Source of the DNA: Thermoplasmata archaeon | Lineage (GTDB): Archaea > Thermoplasmatota > Thermoplasmata > Thermoplasmatales > Thermoplasmataceae | Length of the DNA: 50,152 bases | Reading direction: 5' to 3' | Assembly (NCBI GenBank): GCA_021818675.1 | Contig: JAKATR010000028.1 | Location: 32,092-82,243 of the forward strand | Shown here: positions 9,212-16,995 of the stretch, piece after piece | How positions within the stretch are numbered: position 1 is the stretch's first letter | Layout of the letters: each line of letters starts with the position of its first letter | Notes under the pieces: generated by a model | Told to the model about the DNA's origin: nothing | What the model saw: the letters and a program-made list of their open reading frames with translations, nothing else | The model's database searches: none | Translations under genes and position numbers: made by a program

Positions 9212-10666
9212 CTATGGATAAAATGTTTGATAGTTTGGAGGTTCAGTCATTATCCTGATGTCATGTGGATGATTTTCTCTCAAACCATTGGCCGTAACCC
9301 TTATGAATTTTGTTCCGTTTTTCAATTCCTGAATGTCCCTTGAACCAGAATAACCCATACCTGATTTCAGACCGCCCATAAGCTGGAATAAAACTTCTTC
9401 AACTTTTCCCCGGTACGGTACAGCCCCTTCCACACCTTCAGCCACAAACTTAGACCCGGAAAATTTACCATATCTGTCTGAACCTTTCTGCATTGCACCG
9501 ATTGAGCCCATTCCCCTGTATGATTTGTATTTTCTTCCATTGATGATTATCTCATTCCCAGGGCTTTCTTCTGTTCCTGCAAGCAACGAACCTAGCATTA
9601 CCGTATCTGCTCCTGCCGCTATTGCTTTTACGATATCACCTGAAAAGCGAATGCCCCCGTCGGCTATAACTGGTATATTGCTTTTAACAGCAACAGAGGC
9701 TACGCTTGCAATTGCAGATATTTGCGGAACGCCAATTCCTGCCACAACCCTTGTGGTGCAAATTGAACCGGGTCCAATTCCCACCCTTAGACCATCAATA
9801 TCAAGAGATATTAGATCCTCGGCTGCCTCGCCTGTTGCTATGTTTCCTGCCACTATATCAACGGAAATAACCTTCCTCAATTTCTTGATACTTTCAATAA
9901 CGTTTGAATTGTGCGCATGCGCGGTGTCCACGACAATCACATCTGCTCCTTCCTTTTCAAGCATAATTGCTCGATCTATATCAAAAGGTCCGACGGAAGC
10001 ACCAACCATAAGCTGTCCTTCTTCATCTCTTGTAGCCTCGGGAAACTTGTGTCTGGTTGTTATATCCTTGGACGTTATAAGACCGACGACCTTTTTCTTA
10101 TCGTCCACGAGTGGTAATTTTTCTATCCTGTTTTTGTATAATATCTCCCTTGCTTCCTCCAGTGTGATATTATCGCTTGCATATATGACATCTTTAACCA
10201 TCACATCGCTAACTGTATTCATTGCCTTGGTTGCAAATTCCAGATCCCTTTTCGTAACAATACCTACTATTTTTTCGCCTGATACAACAGGAAGTCCGTT
10301 GATCTTCTTGGTCTCCATAATATTTCTGACTACCTCGATGGGCGTCGAAGGATCAACTGTGTGAACATTCCTGATTATTATTGATTCCTCTCTCTTGACC
10401 TTCCTGACCAGGCTGGCCTGTTCATTTCTTGATATGTTGCGGTGTATTATTCCGATTCCGCCAAATCTTGACATGGCTACGGCCATTTCAGCTTCCGTTA
10501 CAGTGTCCATGGGGGCACTTGAAACAGGGGTATTCAAACTGATATGCCTTGAAAATTTAGATTTAATGTTAGACTCCTTTGGTTCAATGCTTGATCTTGA
10601 AGGAATGACCAGAACATCATCAAAAGTTAATCCTTCTATCATATTTTCTATTTTCTTTGTATACAT
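9212..10666 (-). CDS. guaB: Inosine-5'-monophosphate dehydrogenase
   Basis: Oxidises IMP to XMP with NAD, the committed step to GMP. 484 residues, full length. Barrel start LTFDDVLVIPS (13-23), a pair of CBS domains inserted at about 95-207, the catalytic loop GPGSICTT with active Cys at 303, IADGGIRFSGDI further on, and the mobile flap YRGMGSIGAM. The C-terminus has the family's final R-x-T-x-x-G-L-R-E-N-H-P-H stretch. ATG start at 10666. It lies 41 bases after mqnA on the same strand, so may be read from the mqnE promoter or its own. The ATP-pyrophosphatase that converts XMP to GMP is encoded at 20.5-21.4 kb. Confidence 0.97.
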   Translation of the reverse strand: MYTKKIENMIEGLTFDDVLVIPSRSSIEPKESNIKSKFSRHISLNTPVSSAPMDTVTEAEMAVAMSRFGGIGIIHRNISRNEQASLVRKVKREESIIIRNVHTVDPSTPIEVVRNIMETKKINGLPVVSGEKIVGIVTKRDLEFATKAMNTVSDVMVKDVIYASDNITLEEAREILYKNRIEKLPLVDDKKKVVGLITSKDITTRHKFPEATRDEEGQLMVGASVGPFDIDRAIMLEKEGADVIVVDTAHAHNSNVIESIKKLRKVISVDIVAGNIATGEAAEDLISLDIDGLRVGIGPGSICTTRVVAGIGVPQISAIASVASVAVKSNIPVIADGGIRFSGDIVKAIAAGADTVMLGSLLAGTEESPGNEIIINGRKYKSYRGMGSIGAMQKGSDRYGKFSGSKFVAEGVEGAVPYRGKVEEVLFQLMGGLKSGMGYSGSRDIQELKNGTKFIRVTANGLRENHPHDIRIMTEPPNYQTFYP

Positions 10667-10707
10667 GGGAAATATAGTTAAAATTCGTATTTGAATTTAT
10701 CTAAAAT

Positions 10708-11433
10708 TTATTTTTTGAGAGTCAGGTATGCGTAATCGATGCTTCTTCTTATCACATCATCAAAATGATAACCTATAGCCCGGTAATAGCTGGATAACAA
10801 CTCCTTTGAAAATCCTGCATTTTCTCCATCCCTTATGGAGTTTTGAATGAAGTTTTTTGAATTTAAGGTGGCTTTGTTTATTTCTCCAATTCTTTCATCG
10901 CTTAACTGATCCTTTGAGACCATTACTGCATAGACCGGATAGTATGAAGTTAAGAGAGAATAATGGAGACCAACATCTATCAATATGCGATAATTTTGTG
11001 AATATGCTCTCAAAGCTTCGTCTCCAATGACAAGAGCAAATTGCTCTTCTTCAAGGAGTTCTTTTGCCGTCGAATATGGCATTTTTATTGTTTCAGCCTT
11101 AGGAAACTCCACTTTCAGTATCTGTTCAAGATAAAACGAGGTGGTCTCTGTCTGGGCAGTAATAGCGATTCTTGCCCCATGATACAGATTTTCACCCTTC
11201 GAAATAACTATTGTTGAAATTGTTCTGGATCGACTATGAATGTTTGGCCCCTGAATCAGTTTCAACGAATCCATATTCCTGAAATAATCCAAAAGTGAAA
11301 CCATCCCGCATTCAGCCTCTCCCTCCTTGACCAGTTTTAAATTTTCCTGTGGAGAATTTATCCCAATTTCATCAATTTCCCTCATTGCATAATGGAGAGG
11401 GTAGCTATGTACAAGATTGATGAGAGAAATCAT
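10708..11433 (-). CDS. mqnA: Chorismate dehydratase (futalosine menaquinone pathway)
   Basis: MqnA dehydrates chorismate to 3-[(1-carboxyvinyl)oxy]benzoate, the first committed step of the futalosine route to menaquinone. 241 residues with the periplasmic-binding-protein-like fold of the family: N-terminal NLVHSYPLHYAM, the GMVSLLDYF strand-helix (family pattern S-x-x-x-Y) near 43-51, STIVISK near 73-79, TTSFYLEQILK, and ALVIGDEAL near 131-139. Slightly shorter than many MqnA proteins. Its ATG overlaps the mqnE stop by one base, which indicates one transcript and translational coupling. Confidence is high because it sits beside two other mqn genes. Confidence 0.9.
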   Translation of the reverse strand: MISLINLVHSYPLHYAMREIDEIGINSPQENLKLVKEGEAECGMVSLLDYFRNMDSLKLIQGPNIHSRSRTISTIVISKGENLYHGARIAITAQTETTSFYLEQILKVEFPKAETIKMPYSTAKELLEEEQFALVIGDEALRAYSQNYRILIDVGLHYSLLTSYYPVYAVMVSKDQLSDERIGEINKATLNSKNFIQNSIRDGENAGFSKELLSSYYRAIGYHFDDVIRRSIDYAYLTLKK

Positions 11434-12551
11434 TAATTATCAAACTTCCCAATTATGTTGTAAAAGGTATCTCTTCTGGCGGGAACTTTCCCAATGCTCT
11501 CTACCATATTATTGAGTTCCTCAATTGTTGTGTGTTCTGTCCTGTCAGTTGCCCCAAATATTTTCTCACTGACTGCAGTTCCCACAAGATCACTTCCTCC
11601 ACCATTTAAGGCCATCTGAGCAATTCCTTTTCCAACTGATACCCAATAAACACTTATGTTTTTAATGTCCTGCCCCATAATTAATCTGGCCATTGCAACC
11701 ACCTTAAGGTCTTTCTCCCCCGATGAAGCAAACCTGACTTTTCCCATTTTCTGTAATGGCGTGTTTTCAATGCTGAATTTCAATGGTATAAAAGATAGAA
11801 ATCCAGGAACTTCCCTTTCATTCTCCCTCAATCTGATTAGATGATCTATGATGTTATCCCAGTTTTCCACATGACCATAGGTCATAGTCGAATTCCCTTT
11901 TATTCCCATGGAATGGATTATTTTAGCATCCTTCAACCAGTCTTCTCCCGAAATTTTTTCAGGAGTTGCTATCTGTTTCCTTACCTCCTGATCAAAGATT
12001 TCCGCACCGCCTCCAGTATGAGCATCCATTCCTGAAGCATGGAATCTCTCTATGACCTCCTTAATTGAGTTTCCTGTTGTTCGCGCAATAAAATCTATTT
12101 CAGGAATGGTAAGTGCCTTCAGTGTTACTCCCGGTAAAGTCTCCTTTACAGTTTTGAAAATATTTTCATAGTATTCAAGGGGCAAATAAGGATTGAAACC
12201 TCCTACAATATGAATTTCTGTTGGATTTATTTCTCTTGCCTTTGCCAGTTCAGCTTTCACATCATCTACGGTCAGCTCATAACCCTTACTTGATTTTCCT
12301 CTGATCTTTGCAGGAACATAGAATGCGCAGATCGGGCAGCTTGCGGCACAGTAATTGCTATAATTTATGTTATATGAAACTGCGTATGTAACTGTGTCTC
12401 CTACCTGGGTTCCCGTTAATTGATTTGCAAGATGCATAATTTCGTGTATCTTCATTTCATTCAGAATTTCCCTGGCTTCATTGAATTCCAGTCTATGGCC
12501 TGAAGAAATTATATCAAACCAATAAGAATATTCATAAGATTCCACATTCAT
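11433..12551 (-). CDS. mqnE: Aminodeoxyfutalosine synthase (radical SAM)
   Basis: Radical SAM enzyme joining the MqnA product to the adenosyl part of SAM to give 6-amino-6-deoxyfutalosine. 372 residues. Cluster motif C68-x3-C72-x2-C75 in the form CAASCPICAF, then HIVGGFNP (about 110-117), GGGAEIF, and NSTMTYGHVE, which match MqnE rather than MqnC (the latter has QGG, GAGAEIF and TMMFGHVE). The late YWVSVGKGIAQMAL segment is also MqnE-like. ATG start; the minus strand has a TATAAAT-type box about 20 to 25 bases upstream. Divergent from mqnC with about 100 bases between, so both arms may share control. Confidence 0.9.
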   Translation of the reverse strand: MNVESYEYSYWFDIISSGHRLEFNEAREILNEMKIHEIMHLANQLTGTQVGDTVTYAVSYNINYSNYCAASCPICAFYVPAKIRGKSSKGYELTVDDVKAELAKAREINPTEIHIVGGFNPYLPLEYYENIFKTVKETLPGVTLKALTIPEIDFIARTTGNSIKEVIERFHASGMDAHTGGGAEIFDQEVRKQIATPEKISGEDWLKDAKIIHSMGIKGNSTMTYGHVENWDNIIDHLIRLRENEREVPGFLSFIPLKFSIENTPLQKMGKVRFASSGEKDLKVVAMARLIMGQDIKNISVYWVSVGKGIAQMALNGGGSDLVGTAVSEKIFGATDRTEHTTIEELNNMVESIGKVPARRDTFYNIIGKFDN

Positions 12552-12655
12552 TTATACTTAATTCTTGATTTATAGTTAATGATTACTAAAAATTAAATTT
12601 ACATTTTTTAAAAGCTATGTCCAGTAATATCTGCTCCATATGCCATTGAATCTTA
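12552..12655. promoter_or_regulatory. Divergent mqnE / mqnC promoter region
   Basis: About 100 AT-rich bases between two divergently read menaquinone genes. A minus-strand ATAAAT box near 12568-12576 suits leaderless mqnE. On the plus strand the best box is TTTTTTAAAAGC at 12605-12614, which would give a start of transcription near 12635-12640 and a short leader before the proposed TTG start of mqnC. No clear operator seen. Confidence 0.4.
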
Positions 12656-13816
12656 TTGTCTAAAAACTTTCAAGAAAGTGTTATTACAGCATTAAACATA
12701 TATGGAATTATGAGACAATATGAGGGTATACTTTCCGATATAGCCAGGAAGGTAAACCAGGGGATTTCCCCCTCTTTTGACGAAATTGTATATATGTACG
12801 ATTCTGCTCCAATCAGTGATTTGGGAAGCCTGGCAAGATCCATAGCAGATGACTTAACCGGTAAACAGGTAAGCTTTGTTTCCAATATGATCATGAATTA
12901 TACCAATATATGTAATGTGAGGTGCAAGTTCTGTGCATTTTACAGGACCGGAAACGAAGATGATGCCTATACTTTAAGCGTAGATCAGGTTCTTGACCGG
13001 GTAAGACATTTCTATAATACATATGGTATAAAGCAGTTGCTCATTCAGGGTGGTGTTAACTCTGAACTCCCTCTTGATTATTATATCACCCTATTTAACA
13101 CACTTCACAAAGAATTTCCTGACCTTGGGATTCATGGACTTTCAACGTCTGAATTATCATTCATTTCCAGAAAAGAGAAAATAAGTATTCCAGAGTTGTT
13201 GACAAAACTGAGGAGTGCGGGCCTGGAAACAATCCCCGGAGCCGGCGCAGAGATTTTTTCTGATGAGGTCAGAAAAATACTCAGAAGGCCTGTGGGAAGT
13301 GGCAAGGAATGGTTATCAATAATGGAGGAGGCTCATAAACTGGGGATCAGGACGAGCGCTACGATGATGTTCGGACATGTTGAAGAAAGCCGCCATAAGG
13401 CTGAACATTTACTCTCATTACTGGATCTACAGAAGAAATATCACGGCTTTATGTCGTTTACACCATGGAACTTTGAGCCAGGAAATACACAACTTGAAAA
13501 GGAGAATTTAGTCAAGTATAGAGCTGGTGGGGAGGAGGTACTGAGAAATATTGCCATTGCAAGGATAGTGTTCAATAAGCATTTACCCATAATTCAGTCT
13601 TCATGGCTGACCAATGGTGTGCAGATGGGCCAGATGGCAATTATGTATGGAGCAAATGACTGGGGCGGAACCATTTACGACGAGAAAGTTATTCCTGCAA
13701 CTGGAAAAATGGTGGGGAATCTCAGAAAGGAAATAATCATAGAGAGCGTTAAGCAAATCGGTATGATCCCCGTGGAGAGAGATAATATGTACCGGGCAAT
13801 CAGGAATTACAACTGA
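12656..13816 (+). CDS. mqnC: Cyclic dehypoxanthinyl futalosine synthase (radical SAM)
   Basis: Radical SAM enzyme that cyclises dehypoxanthinyl futalosine in menaquinone synthesis. 386 residues. Cluster motif C86-x3-C90-x2-C93 (CNVRCKFCAFYR), then LLIQGGVN near 122-129, HGLSTSE, PGAGAEIFSDEVR near 197-209, SATMMFGHVEE and FTPWNFEPGNT, all MqnC signatures. The start is uncertain: TTG at 12656 gives an N-terminal extension compared with typical MqnC, while ATG at 12710 (MRQYEG) would give a more usual length; an in-frame stop at 12647 rules out anything longer. Together with mqnE and mqnA this covers three pathway steps; futalosine hydrolase (MqnB) and MqnD are not in the window. Confidence 0.9.
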   Translation: MSKNFQESVITALNIYGIMRQYEGILSDIARKVNQGISPSFDEIVYMYDSAPISDLGSLARSIADDLTGKQVSFVSNMIMNYTNICNVRCKFCAFYRTGNEDDAYTLSVDQVLDRVRHFYNTYGIKQLLIQGGVNSELPLDYYITLFNTLHKEFPDLGIHGLSTSELSFISRKEKISIPELLTKLRSAGLETIPGAGAEIFSDEVRKILRRPVGSGKEWLSIMEEAHKLGIRTSATMMFGHVEESRHKAEHLLSLLDLQKKYHGFMSFTPWNFEPGNTQLEKENLVKYRAGGEEVLRNIAIARIVFNKHLPIIQSSWLTNGVQMGQMAIMYGANDWGGTIYDEKVIPATGKMVGNLRKEIIIESVKQIGMIPVERDNMYRAIRNYN

Positions 13817-15015
13817 TGAATGAAAATAACCTTCATAACATAATAAAGAATTCCCCTGAGGATTTCATTGTGGATGAAATTCCCATAGATTTTCAAAGAA
13901 AACCAGATGGAAAATACACCATAATTAAGATAAGGCTGACTAACTGGGATACAAACAGGTTTGTTTCAGTACTTGCAAGATCAATGAGAATAAGCAGAAA
14001 GAGAATAACCTTTGCCGGAACTAAGGATAAAAAAGGTATAACCACACAATATTTTTGCATCAATGGTACATATTCAAACGAACTGGAGACGCTAAATGAC
14101 TGTGAAGTTTTAGAGGTTTTTAGAACCGATACAATGCTCAGAATGGGCAACCTCAAAGGAAATAAATTTTCAATTCGTCTAAACCTGGAACATGTTGAAG
14201 ATGAGGATTTTATAAACACAAACCAATTTATAGTTGCTGGAGGAGGATACTGGAATCTTTATGGAGAACAGCGTTTTGGAACTAACCGGAGCAACACTCA
14301 TAAGATCGGGGAGCAACTTATCAGAGGAAATTTTGAGGCAGCAGCGAAGCTATACCTTTATGATCCGGAATTTGACACTGATGGGTATAGACTTGATCTT
14401 TCCAGAGACTGGAACTTTAAGGCGGCACTGGATAATTATCCGGAATATCTTGGATTTGAAAGGGCAATCCTCTCTCATCTGGCTTCAGGCGGAAATTATG
14501 AGGAATCGCTTGATGTTCTTCCAAAGACCCTTGAAATAATGTTTGTGCATGCATTTCAGTCGATGCTATTTAACAGAATGTTGAAAATGAGGGGGGAATA
14601 TTCAGATTCGCCAAATAAAATATTTATTGGTGACTTTGTCCAGCAAACAGATGATTATTTCAATGTTGTGGGAGAACTCATTGAAGTTACAGCATTCAAT
14701 CATAATAAAATTTCAAAGTTGTCTGAAGAAAACAGAGTAACCGCGGTTATGCCTCTTGCTGGTTATGAAACTAAAATTCAGAGTGGAATTCCGGGGGAAA
14801 TAGTAGAGAAAACCCTGGAAGAATTCAATGTTACGAGAGAAATGTTCAAAATACACAAGAATGAAAAACTCTCGTCTTCAGGGAATTATAGGAGTATTAG
14901 ATTTCTTCCAAACGATTTTTTATGTAAAGATAAATGGCTAAACTTTTCTCTCGGAAAGGGAATATATGCAACATCGCTAATTGGCCAAATTATTGAGCGT
15001 CTAAAAAAGAGATAA
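13816..15015 (+). CDS. truD: tRNA pseudouridine(13) synthase TruD
   Basis: Makes pseudouridine at tRNA position 13. 399 residues, the length of archaeal TruD/Pus7. Motif I-T-F-A-G-T-K-D-K-K-G at about 64-74 contains the catalytic aspartate (D71), and the following ITTQYF is typical. Later NLYGEQRFG and the SMLFNRML stretch are also family features, with the TruD-specific insertion between them. ATG at 13816 overlaps the mqnC stop by one base (TGATG), so truD is read with mqnC, an odd pairing of functions that probably only reflects compact gene order. Converges on tbp with 10 bases between stops. Confidence 0.94.
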   Translation: MNENNLHNIIKNSPEDFIVDEIPIDFQRKPDGKYTIIKIRLTNWDTNRFVSVLARSMRISRKRITFAGTKDKKGITTQYFCINGTYSNELETLNDCEVLEVFRTDTMLRMGNLKGNKFSIRLNLEHVEDEDFINTNQFIVAGGGYWNLYGEQRFGTNRSNTHKIGEQLIRGNFEAAAKLYLYDPEFDTDGYRLDLSRDWNFKAALDNYPEYLGFERAILSHLASGGNYEESLDVLPKTLEIMFVHAFQSMLFNRMLKMRGEYSDSPNKIFIGDFVQQTDDYFNVVGELIEVTAFNHNKISKLSEENRVTAVMPLAGYETKIQSGIPGEIVEKTLEEFNVTREMFKIHKNEKLSSSGNYRSIRFLPNDFLCKDKWLNFSLGKGIYATSLIGQIIERLKKR

Positions 15016-15020
15016 TTTAT

Positions 15021-15039
15021 TGGGCCTAAATTAAGCCCA
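15021..15039. terminator. Hairpin between truD and tbp
   Basis: TGGGC (15021-15025) and GCCCA (15035-15039) form a 5-base stem around a 9-base AT-rich loop exactly where the convergent truD and tbp genes end. The right arm is inside the last codons of tbp. It may help end transcription in both directions, but there is no long T-run beside it. Confidence 0.35.
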
Positions 15040-15580
15040 CTTTCTGGAGTTCTTTCTTGACTTTTATTACTGCCTGCTCAATTTCGCTTTCTTCCTTTGC
15101 TCCAGTGCATACCACTTTACCTGATCCGAAGAGAAGCAAAACGACTTTCGGTTCTTCCACTCTGTATACTAAACCTGGGAATTGTTCGGGCTCGTATTCA
15201 ACGTTTTCAAGACCAAGAGACATTGCAATATCTGTAAGGTTAAGATCGGCTTCGAGATCATATACTGCTACAATGTTTTGAACCACAATATCCGGGTTAT
15301 CGTATACTTCTATTCCGGCTTTTTTTAGCCTTCCTATAATGGTCTGAATGGTTAGCTTTACATTAGCAAGGTTCTTTGCACCAGTACAGTTGACTTTTCC
15401 ACTTCTGAATATCAATACTGCCGTTTTGGGCTCCGTTAACCTGTATATAAGACCCGGAAACTGTTCAGGTTCATACTCTGAACCTTCCAGTGCCATTGCT
15501 ATCTGGCTAAGATCCAGATGTTCGGCAAGTGATGTCGATGCCACAATGTTTTCAATATTGATTTTTTCTCTCTCACTCAT
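15026..15580 (-). CDS. tbp: TATA-box-binding protein
   Basis: Basal transcription factor binding the archaeal TATA box and recruiting TFB and RNA polymerase. 184 residues made of two direct repeats, about 8-90 and 98-180, each containing EYEPEQFPGL-[IV]-YR and SGKV-[NV]-CTGAK, the classical TBP saddle half-signatures. The two halves are strikingly alike. No acidic tail is present at the C-terminus, unlike some archaeal TBPs. ATG start at 15580. The promoter holds a perfect 19-base palindrome built from two head-to-head TATA elements (15597-15615), suggesting autoregulation. Confidence 0.97.
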   Translation of the reverse strand: MSEREKINIENIVASTSLAEHLDLSQIAMALEGSEYEPEQFPGLIYRLTEPKTAVLIFRSGKVNCTGAKNLANVKLTIQTIIGRLKKAGIEVYDNPDIVVQNIVAVYDLEADLNLTDIAMSLGLENVEYEPEQFPGLVYRVEEPKVVLLLFGSGKVVCTGAKEESEIEQAVIKVKKELQKVGLI

Positions 15581-15596
15581 ATAAATCTGTCTGTTA

Positions 15597-15615
15597 TTTA
15601 TATACAGTATATAAA
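15597..15615 (-). promoter_or_regulatory. Palindromic TATA element of the tbp promoter
   Basis: TTTATATACAGTATATAAA is a perfect inverted repeat, 9-base arms around a central A. The distal half, read on the minus strand as TTTATATAC, is centred about 31 bases before the tbp ATG and is the likely TATA box. The proximal half lies close to the expected transcription start, where bound TBP could block initiation. Confidence 0.6.
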
Positions 15616-15660
15616 CCCATTATAATTGATTAAAAGATATAATAATGGAACTTTTTCCCA

Positions 15661-15957
15661 TCACATATTCAAAGAAGCTCTTGCCTCTTCTGACATCCTG
15701 CTTGGATTCCATGGTGGCTCCCATACAAGTTCCACGTCAGCCATTTCCACGCCAGGAATATTCTCCACAACTTTCTGAACCTCCGCAAGAATCCATGGCG
15801 TTACCGGGCATGTTGGAGCCGTCATTGTCATTTTTAAAAGTACCTTATCATTGTTAATATCAACTTCGTAAATTAGCCCCAGATTAACTATGTCCATACC
15901 TATTTCCGGGTCTTCAACAACCTTAAGTTCTTCCAGGATTTCTTCTTTTGTTACCAT
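15661..15957 (-). CDS. MIP18/DUF59-family protein (Fe-S assembly, SufT/PaaD-like)
   Basis: 98 residues, a single MIP18-family domain. Seen: VVEDPEIGMDIVNLGLIY in the N-terminal half, the strand MTMTAPTCP with the conserved Thr-Cys pair at about 49-50, and VELVWEPPW near the end. Members such as SufT, PaaD and eukaryotic CIA2 act in iron-sulfur cluster assembly or delivery. The assignment to Fe-S maturation is family knowledge; no suf gene is adjacent. ATG start. It stands between coaD and tbp with 80 to 90 base gaps each side, so it may have its own promoter. Confidence 0.85.
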   Translation of the reverse strand: MVTKEEILEELKVVEDPEIGMDIVNLGLIYEVDINNDKVLLKMTMTAPTCPVTPWILAEVQKVVENIPGVEMADVELVWEPPWNPSRMSEEARASLNM

Positions 15958-16044
15958 ATTTGTTCACCATATGATTTCAATTAAAAATATTAATGCTTAT
16001 TATCTGCAGGAGTGACAAACACGAATACTTTTTGAATTTCTTAC

Positions 16045-16992
16045 TTATTCCAAATTGAGCATCTGATTTTTCAATTCAGTTTGTGACATGTTTTTAAAAG
16101 AGAGTATGCACGCATCGATTGAATCTTTTAAACAATTGCCAATCCATTGCTTTTCTGATATGTATCTGTCTATCAACGAAATGTCAAATATATTGATTCC
16201 CGCAAAATCCCTCAGAGATAAATCAGTTTCTGATGATTGACTCTCACCAAAATGTATTCTTCCCATCTTATCCACTATTGCAACACCCATGGATATCATT
16301 AGCAGACCCTTAGAGGTTATGAGCTTGAGCCCTGGAGATATGCCGATTGAAAAGTCATCATCTTCAAGTAGTTCAGTGGCTTCAATTGTAGCAATATTAT
16401 AATTATCAGGGAAAAGTTCCAGCGAATAATTTTCTTTACCGATCTTTCTGAAACGGATGATGATTTCACCAAAGGTGTTTTTGAGGTATTCTTCAGTTCT
16501 TTGAATATAAGGTTCCCATATTGCATTTAGAGAAAATGTAATTTTCCTGTTTAGCGAACCATGTTCATCTATCTCTCCTTTTATTATTCTCCTGGAACTT
16601 ATTGGAAGCAGGTCCTTTGCCAGCATGAGTGGAACTGTTACAATAGTAAGTGGTTTTAGCCCATTCTTTTCTCTTTTTGTATTTATTCTTTTTGCGGTAC
16701 CTTCAGTTTCCTCTGATACAACAATGTGTGTATAACTTTCCTCGGTTGCCGAATCTCCCTCCGTTGATATGAGAGGTCTTATGGTAAAATCTGAACCTTT
16801 TTGCTTTAAATATTCCTCAATAACTGTCTTTCTCTTCTCGTAAGATACGAGCTCATAGGGTTTGCTCTTGCTTATAAAAGAAGTGTCTGTAAGGCCAACG
16901 ATTATTGGCATTCCTAACCCTATGGCTGCATCCAGAAGTGCCTTATGACCGTCGTGTAAAATTGTAAAGGTTCCAGCCACTATTACTTTCAT
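16045..16992 (-). CDS. coaD: Phosphopantetheine adenylyltransferase fused to a DUF84-like domain
   Basis: Bifunctional-looking 315-residue protein. Residues 1-150 are an archaeal PPAT that adenylylates 4'-phosphopantetheine in CoA synthesis: GTFTILHDGHKAL carries the nucleotidyltransferase HxGH at 13-16, and ISSRRII near 132-138 is the second ATP motif. Residues about 165-315 form an extra domain. Its SIGISPGLKL and VAIVDKMGRIHFGES segments resemble the GVGIEGGL and following strand of DUF84 NTP phosphatases (YjjX-like), but the N-x-x-K opening motif of that family is not evident, so this half may be inactive or diverged. From memory, PPAT fusions of this type are recognised in Thermoplasmata. 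It follows the aminotransferase by 3 bases, so the two share an operon. Confidence 0.82.
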   Translation of the reverse strand: MKVIVAGTFTILHDGHKALLDAAIGLGMPIIVGLTDTSFISKSKPYELVSYEKRKTVIEEYLKQKGSDFTIRPLISTEGDSATEESYTHIVVSEETEGTAKRINTKREKNGLKPLTIVTVPLMLAKDLLPISSRRIIKGEIDEHGSLNRKITFSLNAIWEPYIQRTEEYLKNTFGEIIIRFRKIGKENYSLELFPDNYNIATIEATELLEDDDFSIGISPGLKLITSKGLLMISMGVAIVDKMGRIHFGESQSSETDLSLRDFAGINIFDISLIDRYISEKQWIGNCLKDSIDACILSFKNMSQTELKNQMLNLE

Positions 16993-16995
16993 GCT

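Noticed and set aside
9525-10364. 279-codon open frame antisense to guaB
   Set aside because: It lies wholly within a clear IMP dehydrogenase on the other strand, has Ile/Ser/Thr-rich shadow composition and no recognisable motif.
12640-12663. Seven-codon micro frame ahead of mqnC
   Set aside because: A short ATG frame overlapping the TTG start is expected by chance; no evidence for a leader peptide.
14234-14539. 101-codon plus-strand frame inside truD
   Set aside because: Fully inside truD in another frame with no independent start signals.
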